Shown: piece after piece, positions 11,943-22,448 of the stretch
How positions within the stretch are numbered: the first letter of the stretch is position 1
Layout: each line of letters begins with the position of its first letter
Assembly: GCA_038049695.1 (NCBI GenBank)
Contig: CP142458.1
Span: forward strand, 64,451,501 to 64,515,500
DNA: 64,000 nt
Origin: Cinnamomum chago
Taxonomy: Eukaryota > Streptophyta > Magnoliopsida > Laurales > Lauraceae
Direction of reading: 5' to 3'
Made by a program: the position numbers and the translations under genes
The notes under the pieces: generated by a model
The model's database searches: none
Seen by the model: the letters and a program-made list of their open reading frames with translations, nothing else
What the model was told of the DNA's origin: nothing

Positions 11943-12114
11943 CTTGTTTATTTAATAATGGAGGGTGTACAACCCTTTGAGCCGGACTAATCCCTTCGGG
12001 CCGGGGGAGTCGGGTAAATCTCCTGTGGCTCAAGTGTTGTAGTGCAGTTTCGAACCCTCAATCTCAGAGAGCAAACCGTGATCCTAAGTCAACTAAACTA
12101 TCCCTTGAGATTGG
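11943..12114 (-). mobile_element. tRNA-derived SINE, copy B
   Basis: 172 bp, minus orientation. Head: AATCTCAAGGGATAGTTTAG then TTGACTTAGGATCAC (A-box region); B box GGGTTCGAAACTGC; body with ACCCGACTCCCCCGGCCCG; shared 3' module AAAGGGTTGTACACCCTCC with an AT-rich tail. Flanked by 14-bp repeats TTGTSTTGGTACTT (11929-11942 and 12115-12128; one mismatch). Confidence 0.85.
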
Positions 12115-12371
12115 TTGTCTTGGTACTTGGTACTCTCTACCTCCATTTGATAGAAGTATATATACATCCATCCAATGGGAGAGGAGGACCATACCCCTGA
12201 TATTGAATTACATATGGATTCCATTCCACCTCAAGCCAACACCAATCTTCCGAAAATGAGGGTGATGGAAGAGTCCTTAACCAGATCACTGCAAGAATTG
12301 GGTAAGAGATTCCTTCCACCATTTCCACAGATAAGGCCACACTGAGAGTGGGGATCCTTCAATATTGCAGG

Positions 12372-14600
12372 TGATATCATCAATTACGTTTTAGTCAAAG
12401 ATAAATGGGCCTCAAAAATCAATGACACATTAGCTAGGTTTGAAGAGGAAGTGGGCCAAAAAATTAATCATGAGAAGTCAGGGCTGTTTTTTTTCTCTTA
12501 CAACACATGTAGGGACCAGTCACTAGATTAGGAAAATCAAGGAAATATCTGGAGTAGCCACTACCCTATGTCAAACTAGGCACTTAGGTGCCCCCTTGAA
12601 ACTTTTGAGAAGGAATGGGACAAATGAGGCCTTATTCATGACAATATTGGAACAAAAATTTCAAAGATGGAAAGAAACTATGATTTCCCCGGGCTGGGCG
12701 TAGAATCTTAATCTATTGGATTGGATGGTATGTAACTGATTTAGGAAGAAACATATAAAGCATCATGCATCAAATGGAAGCTAGATTCCTGTAGTCTGAA
12801 CGAACAAACACAAAATCCTGGATTCCTATTTCATGGAAGAAAGTGGCATGAAAGCAGATTGGGAATCCGTACCTTGGACAAATTGAATGTAGTAGCTTGG
12901 GGGTCAAAACACTTGGGAGATTCATAACATCACCCAAGGTTCTATGGGTGAGGGTGCTTTGACAAAAGCACCTTCAGGACACATCTATAAAAACATACCA
13001 AATAAAGATCAAAGACTCCCCAATCTGGAAAGCTCTTCTTCAGGAGAGAGAGATCATAAAAGATTGGGTAGTAAGGGATGGGACTCAAATAAACATTTTC
13101 AAAATTAGATGGATCTCAAGAATTGGTTCTTTTGCTGAACTTCCTACTAAAATCCCAATTGAGATGTAAAATCCTCAGATACGGAAAATTTCAGATCTTA
13201 TTATTTGATCTAGTGAAGGGCTAGTATGAAACAGGAGGTTAATAGAAAGCATATGGGACCAACCACTAGAATTAAAAATTAAGGCCCTAGCAGTTGGAGA
13301 TCTGATATAAGGTGCTGGATCTGAACCTGCTGAGAAATGTTCGACCAAGTCCCTATATAAACATCTGCAGGAGCTGTCTATGGGCCCAATCGGCCCATAA
13401 TATATCTACCATGGTCAACAATATGGAAGCTGGATATTCCATCAGAATTCAAATTCTTTACCTAGAAGTTACTATGTGTTAGGATCCCCACACGTACTCA
13501 ACTACACCAAATAGACCCCTCAATAAGCTAATCATGTGATCTTTGTCATCAGAACGCTGAAACCATGGACCATCTGTTCTGCCAATGCTCTGTAACCATT
13601 CATATTTGGAAAAAATTTCCCAACAGAATTAAAAATCTAATCCACTTGCATGGTTTTTCTCACTGGTTTTCATCTGGAGTCTTTCCTTTCCCCCAGAAGC
13701 TAGGAATTGCCAGTACTAGGTAGTACATTTGGAAACTGAGGAATAAACATGTCTTTACTAATATGCCCATTCATCCAATAACAATTAAACACAAAACCTT
13801 AAAGCCTTGCAAGAGTGGACAATTTCTAATATCATCTCTGTATCTCCAGGTCTTCCCCCAGATGTGTGGCTGCCAACACCAGATAATCGTGTGAAAATTA
13901 ATTTTGTTGGCCTTTTCAATGGTTTTACAAAGACTGTAGTGATAGGTGATATCATTAGAAGTTCAGAGGGTACCTTGACAGCGGCTTATGTGGGAAAGAC
14001 AACTGCAGAGCACTCCTGGGAGATGGAACTCCATGCCCTACTTCAAAGGGTAAATCTGTCTGAGAATCAGAACTGCAATATGTAATTCTTGAAGGCAATT
14101 GCTTAATTCTGATAGAATTTTTGCAATAGCATGGGAACCTGACTGTCCTGGGCATTAATGGCAACATGGTGACATCAAGCTCTTACCCATCTGATATGGT
14201 GGGAAATCAGATTCTGTCGTGGATGGTCTCCCAAAAATGGAACAGCCTGTGCTCGCTGTTCCTTTATGCATGGCATGTACTTACAAGATCCACTACTGGC
14301 CACGCATTATCATCAAATGCAATTTTCTTCCCAGGCGCAGAGAAGAGCTCCAGCTCCAGATGGGATCCATCCCATCAGAAGTGCAGATGAGGCTCAGCCT
14401 TACCCCAACCATCAGGAGAAATGTAAGGAAACAATTCGCCATCCATCAAGGAATGACACTTTATTTAGTTTGAGGGTCTTTTGGGTTGTTTTCGCTTTTG
14501 GTCTTTGTATTTGGTAGCTTTTGTGTTCTGGTTGGGTTGTTCTCTTGGTTGTTTTCTGTTTTGGTGAGGAAAAATAAATAAATACCAACAACAACAACAA
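12372..14600 (+). mobile_element. 5'-truncated L1-type LINE remnant (RT thumb, zf-RVT, RNase H)
   Basis: Translating by eye shows the end of a non-LTR reverse transcriptase: a DDI-like start, then KINDTLARFEEEVGQKINHE followed by KSGLFF, then an RxLGAPL-like block, PKVLWVRVL, and the zinc-finger region ETMDHLFCQC with IHIWKKF. An RNase H-like segment follows as an open frame 13807-14085 (WLPTPDNRVKINFVGLFNG, then VVIGDIIRSSEGTLTAAYVG). The 3' UTR is T/G-rich and ends in AAATAAATAAATA and (CAA)n near 14565-14600. Endonuclease and RT palm are missing and frames change repeatedly, so it is dead. Boundaries lack a verified target duplication. Confidence 0.8.
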
Positions 14601-15679
14601 CTCTTCAGGAGATGGGGGTGATGGTGAGGAAGCCTCTTCCTTCAAAAGAAGCTAATAATCACACCACATCCAGCCAAGGCAGGTTCGAATACTCCTGAGC
14701 CCATTTTCACTAAGGATCACGATGAAAGGGAGGGTACCTAACAGCCCATTTTCTCGTCAAGAACTTTGTGGGGAGAGAGAGAGAGAGAGCGCTAATCCAT
14801 ATTCAGCCGCTACATCACATTATATGCCAAAAAATTAGAAATAAATATCATTCTAACCCTACCCTCGATAATTTTAAATCCCAGCCATCGATAGAATTGG
14901 AAAATCTAAACCCAAACCACCCATATAATATAAGAAAAACTTACTAGTATAAGACTTGTACATAAAAACAGATAAAAATAAGTATAGTACAGAGGTTTAA
15001 CCATACATGGAAATTGCATTTCACAAGGAAATGAAACAGATTTTTGTTTTTTTACAACTTCCCTCTTGAGGAATTTGTGGCACGTGGATATTATAAGGGC
15101 TATGCCGGAGCCTCTTTTTAATCTCCTGTATCAGCCTTGGCGTTGTAACGGTCCCACACAGTATTCTGCGATGTCCCTTCCCATACTTCCCCTATTTTTC
15201 CCCTCCTGCTGCTCAAGCATAAACCTTTAGTTATCACCATTCACCCATCTTCTTCATTTAAACACATACCTATTACAAGCATTGCCAATTCCAGTTCTTT
15301 CTCCTTGTACATTATAAATGGAAACCAAAGACCTTTATATTCTCTTCTAGTCCTTAAATTGAAAATATCCCCACCACCCCCATTCACTAAGAACAGAGAA
15401 GAACTGTCATGCAGTCTCGATTGTGGTAACAAGAAGGGATAAATCACGTCCAACTATTTGTGCCCAGTCCCCTATCCTTCTCTCCTAACCTCCACATTCA
15501 TCCATTCTTCCCTTTTCCATTGCATCACCAAAGCATCTATTTTATATTTCTAAAGATTTAGTCTAGACAGCCCACAAGTAGAAAACCATTTTACAATCTT
15601 ACCAAATATGCACGGCTAGTCTTCGTTTTAATCGTTTCGTTTATAAACCCAGTCTCCTTTGCCCTCATTGGCATAGCAG

Positions 15680-15682
<3 letters not shown>
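14601..15682. other. Intergenic stretch, no gene
   Basis: No coding signal recognised; a short (GA)n near 14776-14789. Confidence 0.4.

Positions 15683-15769
<87 letters not shown>
15683..15769. repeat. (GA)43 microsatellite
   Basis: An uninterrupted 87-bp GA run. It makes long Ser-Leu open frames on the minus strand that are artefacts of the repeat. Confidence 0.95.
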
Positions 15770-15771
<2 letters not shown>

Positions 15772-17022
15772 GACTCGACAATGTAGTCTTTCTTTTCTCT
15801 GTATGATTGACCCAACTCTCAGTGAGTGGATTTCCTTGCAATCTTTTCAAACCATGAAAATCTCAAGGCTCTTCGGAATGGTATCCATTGGCAACAATTA
15901 TGCCATTTTAGGAATCATTCCCAATATCTAGGATTTCCTTCTTGGCTCTCACACTCATAACACATACTGACTTCTTGCCACATCAATAACAACTGAATAA
16001 CTAATTATAGGTTGCTTGCTAAGAGTTTCTATAACAAGACTGTCAATCACTTCCAGGCTCCAGCACAACAAGGAAGTCAAGTTGGTAGAATGGGTCCAAC
16101 AATAGAAGCCTTTCAAATTGTTACATCTTTTCAAAAATGAAACACAAAAGCTGCACAATTTTATTTTTATTTTTTGAATGATAAGCTGCTCAAATTCTAC
16201 CACCATCAAGCACTTCTAGTCCTACTAGTTTAGTGATAACTCATAAAATTATCAAAAATTAATAGAAGCACTCAAGTTTTGTCACCCCTTTGTAGCTCAT
16301 GCATATTCCACTATATTACTTACCACACTTACATCAGACTCAAAAGATCTTAAGCATATGTTATATAATAATAAAAAAAAAGGATCTTAAAGCATAAGAG
16401 ATGGTAATCACATAGTCCATCCCACATTTCCAATTTGGATGCGTTTATTCTATTAGGGGCCCAAAAAGGAACCAAAAGTTTCACAATAATCCCCTGCAAA
16501 TAAGGATGTGGGCTAGGCTTTGGGCAAGCCAATGTGAGATAATTTATTTGGCTCTTGTTACTAAACAGTTTGGTGACTATTCCTCTTTGCATCTTTGGTG
16601 ATGTGGCATCATTAATTGATGCTAATGGGTTGCAACATTATTTCTTTTGGATGTACCGATGGTGTTGTTTGTTTTCTAATAAAATCACCATGACCATTTC
16701 TAAAAAATAGAAAGCGTATGGTTAAACAGATCAATTTAGTATAAAAGCAATCAGAAGGTTATTCAATATAAGTTCATCTACCATATCAAAACAAGATAAA
16801 CTACTTGATGATCAAAATAGTGTGAAAGTGCATTATGGAAAACTCATCCCTATGTAATATCCACCTGCTATGATGAGTCAAAACATAAAATTTCACCATA
16901 AAAATCATATAAAACATGACAACAATAGCCCTCATTCGGCGACATGAATTTACCAATTTCCAATAAAAAGAACACAATAAAGCACAATGAAACAAGATAA
17001 CAAATGAAAATGACCATTCACC
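15770..17022. other. Downstream flank of GER, no gene
   Basis: AT-rich; contains the presumed 3' UTR and terminator region of the GER gene on the minus strand. No other ORF with recognisable content. Confidence 0.4.
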
Positions 17023-18139
17023 TCACTGCTTCAAATACTCCACATACCACTTGTAAGTGTCGGTGAGCCCCTCCCGGAGGGGGACTTTAGGCACCCAACC
17101 CAGCCCCGCCAGCTTCGAATTATCCATGAGCTTCCTCGGCGTCCCATCCGGCTTCGACGTGTCCCACACCAGATTCCCCTCAAATCCCACCACCTCCTTT
17201 ACCAGCTCCGCCAGCTCCTTGATGCTCACCTCACTCCCACTCCCCACATTCACATGCTCCAATCCACTATACTCCTCCATCAAGAACACCACTGCATCGG
17301 CCAGGTCGTCCACGTGCAAGAACTCCCGGAGAGGCGACCCGGTGCCCCAGACCACCACCTCCTTCGCCCCCGCCACCTTCGCCTGGTGGAACCGCCGCAT
17401 CAGCGCAGGCAACACGTGCGAATTCTCAGGGTGGAAGTTGTCATTGGGGCCGTATAAATTTGTGGGCATTAGCGATATCGCATCCCAATTGTACTGCAAT
17501 CGGTACGCCTGGCACATCTTGATCCCGGCGATCTTGGCGATGGCGTACCACTCATTGGTGGGCTCCAGCGGGCCGGTCAAGAGGGCGCTTTCCGGGATGG
17601 GCTGCGGGGCGAATTTCGGGTAAATGCAGGAGGATCCAAGGAAGACGAGCTTCCGGGTGCCGTGGCGGTGGGCGGCGTCGATCACATTGGTCTGGATCTG
17701 GAGGTTGATGGCGATGAACTCGGCGGGGTAGGTGTTGTTGGCGTGGATGCCACCAACCTTGGCTGCGGCGAGGATGACGTAAAGGGGGCGGTGGCGGGAG
17801 AAGAAGTCGTCGACGGCGGATTGGCGGGTGAGGTCGAGTTCGGCGTGGGAGCGAAGGAGGAGGTTGTGGAAGCCGAGGGAGCGGAGCTTGCGGACGACGG
17901 CGGAGCCGACAAGGCCGCGGTCGCCGGCGACGAAGATCGAGGCCGTCTTGTCGTTGAGGAAGGAGGTCGGAGATGGAGTTAGGGTTTCTGCAAATGTGGA
18001 GGTTTTAGCGTTAGGGTTAGGGTTAGGGTTTGGAGATTTGGTTTTCAATTGCAGTGAAGTGAAAAGAGATAAAAAGTGGAAAGAGTAGTAATTGAAATAC
18101 GTTGGGATTTGGAATCGTACCTTTTTCAGAGACTTGCAT
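17023..18139 (-). CDS. GER1: GDP-L-fucose synthase (GDP-4-keto-6-deoxymannose epimerase-reductase), two exons
   Basis: Cytosolic NADPH-dependent enzyme making GDP-L-fucose from GDP-4-keto-6-deoxymannose, for cell-wall and glycoprotein fucosylation. The long open frame (17023-18048) has no ATG at its 5' end. I therefore place exon 2 at 17023-17987 (acceptor TTTGCAG) and a 19-nt exon 1 at 18121-18139 (ATG to donor GTACGA; six codons plus one base), phases matching; an in-frame TGA at 18179-18181 precedes this ATG. The 327-aa product is the usual plant length. By residues of the long frame (subtract 14 for the spliced protein): GDRGLVG 42-48 NADP loop, GSSCIYP 138-144 with the Ser and Cys141, Tyr168-x3-Lys172, and His211 in NSHVLPAL matching the bacterial catalytic His. 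CpG-rich coding sequence against AT-rich flanks. GER1 versus GER2 cannot be decided. Confidence 0.92.
17988..18120 (-). other. GER intron 1 with telomere-like repeat
   Basis: 133-nt GT-AG intron. On the minus strand 18011-18031 reads AAACCCTAACCCTAACCCTA and on, that is 3.5 copies of the plant telomere unit and a perfect telobox (AAACCCTAA). If read through, it encodes a PNPNPNPN tract, which explains the misleading N-terminal extension of the long open frame. Confidence 0.75.
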
Positions 18140-18282
18140 TTTCCACGGATGTGTTTGGGAGATTTTCCTCGTTTGCTTTCAAGGAGATGGAAAACTTCAG
18201 CTGCTGCTCCTGAGAAGTGCAGAAACCCACCTGTTTCAGTAAAAAGGAGAGAGAGATGAGTAGATCTAGCAGAGACTCACTG

Positions 18283-18302
18283 ACTCTCTCTCTCTCTCTC
18301 CC
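18283..18302. repeat. (CT)10 tract upstream of GER
   Basis: On the coding (minus) strand this is a GA run about 145-165 bp upstream of the ATG; GA/CT tracts are common in plant core promoters and 5' leaders. No TATA box was identified with confidence. Confidence 0.5.
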
Positions 18303-19096
18303 TGACTTGTAGAAATTATGCGTGGAAGAAGTGGGACCCCATGGTGGGCCACCTGATCAGAAATCTGAGCTGGTCAACAGAAGTTGATCCCACAGTATTA
18401 TTAACCATCTGATTAATGTAGTGTGATTTATGAATGTTATTAATAATGTACAAGATTGGGTTACTCATCTTTTAAACAAATGGTCAATCCTAGTGTGAGG
18501 ACAATTCCTAATGGAGTAAAATTTAAGGTTGTCTAATGCACAAGAGGATGTTGGTTTTGAGTGGCTCGGGTTGTCTTCATTGTAGAGTTTCAACAAGAGT
18601 AGGAGGATAGATATGGACAATGATAGCATTTGTAATAAAAAGTTGTATTATATATAGGGGGCTTTTAAGTTTAGGATAAGGTAAGTTCAAGTGTGTGGTG
18701 AGCCTACTTGGGGACCTGCATGGGGATGGGGACGAGAGGAATTTCAAGGACTCATTGAGATTTTACTCTCTGTAAAAAATTAGCTACAACCGTGATTTCT
18801 ATCATCTCCATATGAGCCCAAAAGTTTAATAGTCAACAATACATTTGGATCGATACATAGTCGATCCAACGGTCCACTAAATTCGGATCTATCCGAAAGT
18901 TTGTGAACATGTGCAATTTAAGAGGGTCATGTGTTTGATCCATTTGGATTGACCAAAGGTGGGCCCCACAAGCATGAGATTACAAGATTTTATCTTAACC
19001 TTGAGTTTAGAAGAGTCTTGCTCATACATATATATATATATATATATATGGAGATGCTCGTATGATTTGAGTTTTATTATGCTAGGACAGCCAACA
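18303..19096. other. Intergenic stretch upstream of GER
   Basis: No gene. A (TA)n run of about 25 bp lies at 19025-19049. Confidence 0.4.
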
Positions 19097-19097
19097 T

Positions 19098-20182
19098 AGG
19101 GATGCAAATGGGCCAGGGATGTGGTAGAACTATGGTGGATCTGGACTGGAATCTGTTTTCATAGATCTAGTTTTGGATAAAATAAAAAAATAGAACCTAT
19201 GTATTGTATTTGGATCTGGCATGAACTGGATCAACTAAACAAAAAGATTCCATCATATTCTGAATGTGAAATAAGACAAGGATAGATTAGTGTAATTAGA
19301 TAAAGGGCTCCAAAATAGTTTTTCTAAATATACAAGTGAGGAAGAAATATACAAGTAGGGCTACGGAATGGTAAATGATTAAAGTAAAGTAGATCTTCAA
19401 AAACCAATATTACTCAAGCTATGTAGGCCCTTAAATTTTATATATAATTTTAACATGTAGTTGTAATTGTCCCGGATCTAAATCCTCATATTAAAATATA
19501 CTAGGATTGATATCAAATATTATGATCTTATATGCTTGGATCCCAATCCAAATTTCTCCCAAATAAAAAAATAGGTTCTATACCTACTTTATACCTACTT
19601 TATTCCGAATCGAGAACTTTAGACACTTAGGTAATGTTATACCCACTTGCAACCATGCGCCTACATATAGGGTTACAAATGTGTATTTGATCACTGGAGT
19701 CTCAAGTTCCAAACAAAACAGGTATGAACTTCTTTATGGGTCCAAGAGAAATTAAAATCTGGATCCAAATGGAAGCATAGGATTCGGAACATTCATAACT
19801 GAATTAAGATCTTCGAATGCTTCGACCTGAGGATCCAAATCTAGGACAATAATATCTATCTATTAAAAACATATATAAGTTTTAAGGGCCAACAGAGTTT
19901 GGATAATAGCGATATTTGAAGTCTCCTTAACTTTAATTGTTTAAGTTTATTTTGAAGCACTTTTATCTAATTATACTATTGTATTTCACATCTTATCCTA
20001 GATCCAAAACCTTATTCCTTTTTTTTTGTTTTTGTTGTTGTTTTTTTTTTTCCTTTTTTCATATTTGAATACAACACAGAGATTCCGTGTTAGATCTGGA
20101 AGCGGATCTAGGTGTATGAAGGTGAATTCCAAGTCCAGATCCATCATGGTTCCACCCCTAGTTTGACTCATTTGTATTCCTA
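19098..20182. mobile_element. hAT-like non-autonomous element, about 1.1 kb
   Basis: Inverted ends over about 58 bp: the left end runs AGGGATGCAAATGGGCCA and then TATGGTGGATCTGGACT; the reverse complement of the right end runs AGGAATACAAATGAGTCA and then CATGATGGATCTGGACTT. Flanked by CCAACAT (19091-19097) and CCTACAT (20183-20189), a 7-8 bp near-duplication. The interior is AT-rich with many GGATCC/GGATCT words and no transposase. Similar ends occur at 47178-47541. Confidence 0.7.
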
Positions 20183-20459
20183 CCTACATATTGGGATTTT
20201 ATTTTGAATGGTGATTTCTAGGAATTCTAAGACTTGCATTTTGAAAAGTACAAGGATTCCGTACAAAACTTTCTATGTCCGTTTTTTATGTGTGGGTCGC
20301 TTTATATCAAAGGCGAGGATTGAAATCCTACAAAATTAAGGGCATATTTGTATAATCCGCTTTTCAAGCAATGTTTCCTCTTCCGTGGGTGACTGTTTAC
20401 TAGCAAAATGTGCTCATGGGAGAAAGTTTAGATATCTTTCTCTCATCACACTTTAGGCA

Positions 20460-20632
20460 TTTTTGTGCTGCTATCGAAGGGTTCCCAACCCTTAAGGTTG
20501 GACTAATCCCTCCGGGTCTAAAGGAAAGCCGGGTAAACTCCCATGTAGCCCCAGTGCGGTAGTGTAGTTTCGAACCTATAACTTCCGAGTGTAAACCGTG
20601 GTCCTAGACCAATTGAACTACCCCTTGGGGTT
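20460..20632 (-). mobile_element. tRNA-derived SINE, copy C
   Basis: 173 bp, minus orientation: head AACCCCAAGGGGTAGTTCAA then TTGGTCTAGGACCAC (A box), B box GGTTCGAAACTAC, body with TTACCCGGCTTTCC, 3' module AAGGGTTGGGAACCCTTCG. Flanked by perfect 12-bp repeats ACACTTTAGGCA (20448-20459 and 20633-20644). Same family and orientation as copies A and B; the best preserved. Confidence 0.88.
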
Positions 20633-20644
20633 ACACTTTAGGCA

Positions 20645-21713
20645 AGTTCTAAGCATGGGCACGCACTAGAAGATATTGTTGGACAAAAACAACCAGTTAC
20701 ATCTGCAATTTGATTTTTTGGTCGCTCTCAATAATGAATAGATGTTAATTATCTTACTAGTATGGTCAGAACACATCTACTCTAATGGTGTATGAAAATG
20801 CATGGGAAACTCAAATAGTCCATAAAAGTTAAAAGTTTAACAAAGATCATATCCATTGATGTGTGTTATATCATAATAAGTTTGATCCCCTTAATACTAC
20901 ATAACTCCTGGCTATACGAACAAATAACAAGAAGATCCTGTCACCTTCCTTTCACTGTGTCTAATGCCCCGTTTGGCATCATTTCTATGTTGTTCCCGTT
21001 TTTGTGTTGAGATTGGGTTGTGCTGAAACTGAGTTGTGCTGAGATCGGGCTATGCAAATTAGTGAGAGAAGAAAATTCCAACCGTAACCAACCAATCCTT
21101 TGCTAAGGGGTCCACCAACTCAGGCCATCCATATGGGTACCCATAAAGATTACAGTGCAAGTGATTGCATGATTTGCATCAAAAGAGCTGTCCATTGTTT
21201 GAACCAAAACATAACCATAATTTCTCTTTCCTTGAGCATTGTTGCCAATTATGTTATTGGTCATCTAGTTGTCCCATTGGTGGACCAATGGCCGAAGATG
21301 ATTTGCAGCCCACTAACCATTGAGATGATGGCCATAAAGAGGGAGGCCCGTTTGGTTGAAGATTCAAAGGACAAAAACATGAGAAGAAGCAAGAAAACAT
21401 GGAGTCCACTGAGGCAGTTGATCTTTAAAATCACCGAGAGGAATCTCGACTTGAGCCACCTTCATCTAAGCTGTTGATCTTTAAAACGACTGAGATGAAT
21501 ATGACCCATTTTAACAATTATACAAACATTGAATGTGGCTGAAACTCAATCCAATACCTGACCATATGTATTCCGATGTATTCAATTTTATGCAAACAAC
21601 CCGGCCCTTAAAATCATGTATCATAAGTCTCAACAAAAAAGTGGGGTCCATCATGACTGACTTCCCCATTAGAGTAGTCCTACTATAATTATAAACAGGT
21701 GAATCTAATCTAT
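20645..21713. other. Intergenic stretch before the Tat element
   Basis: The segment from about 20965 (GCCCCGTTTGGCATCATTT) to 21606 (GCAAACAACCCGGCCC) has weakly inverted ends suggesting an old MITE. The open frame at 21100-21477 has no recognisable domain. Confidence 0.35.
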
Positions 21714-21718
21714 ATTAC

Positions 21719-22397
21719 TGTGTGGGGTCATTCCGTGATCACGGATTTAGGTGGGGCCACCCTCCGGTCTCGGTCTGCCCGTGATCGTGGTATCGCCCAA
21801 GGTCGGCTGCAGCACTGTCTCGGGCAACCATGGGACGGGTCCCAGCGATTACGTCACGAGTCTCGACCTCGGCTTCAGCCGCGACCGACCTCGGCCTCCC
21901 GTCATTCAATCATAAATGCCGCCATTAATGCACTGCCAAGACGAGATCGGCAGACTGACAATAAAATGGGCTCCGGACCTACGCAAGGAGCACGCCATAT
22001 CTAAGGTCATGTCCATAGGTAGGGGGCAATGGTCCGATGGGACATCCCCTTTTCACCTACCCCCACTCAAGAGGTACGAATACATGCTGATGGGACTCCC
22101 ATCCCTTCATGTGGACAGTACCATGATGACTCTCACATCTATATATTGCATGAAGAAAAACCTTACTAGGTACGCATGATCCTCCCCTCCAAAAGCTCGC
22201 TTTCTCCATTCTCTCCCAGTTCATACACTGACTTGATCGTCGGAGGGCCTTCGGCTACCCATAGCCAGGGTCTCTGACCGTTGTTTTCTTCCTTTCAGGT
22301 CACTGGAGACTCGATCCTTTCCCTTTATCCCCTTCAAAACCACAAATCAGGAGCTTGATCCTCCATTACCTAAGTCTGTAATTTTTAGGCACTTACA
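21719..22397 (+). repeat. 5' LTR of the Tat element
   Basis: 679 bp, TGTGTGGGG...CACTTACA. Contains a TATATATTG stretch near 22140-22150 as likely U3/R promoter region. Near-identical to the 3' LTR at 32353-33031. Confidence 0.95.
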
Positions 22398-22398
22398 G

Positions 22399-22416
22399 TT
22401 GGCGCCGTCTGTGGGA
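22399..22416 (+). other. Primer-binding site of the Tat element
   Basis: Directly after the 5' LTR: TTGGCGCCGTCTGTGGGAA. Its first bases TGGCGCCGT match the 3' end of plant tRNA-Asp (ACGGCGCCA); the later bases diverge. Confidence 0.7.
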
Positions 22417-22448
22417 ACAGGATCTGTGTCAAAACCTCTACTAAAGCC

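Noticed and set aside
15591-15850. Minus-strand frames with long Ser-Leu repeats
   Set aside because: They are just the (GA)43 microsatellite read in two frames.
17057-18088. Plus-strand open frames overlapping GER (188, 106 and 86 codons)
   Set aside because: Shadow frames of a GC-rich coding region; no family resemblance, whereas the minus strand encodes a complete conserved enzyme.
20965-21606. Possible MITE with GCCCCGTTTGGCATCA and GGGCCGGGTTGTTTGCAT ends
   Set aside because: End similarity is too weak and no target duplication was found.
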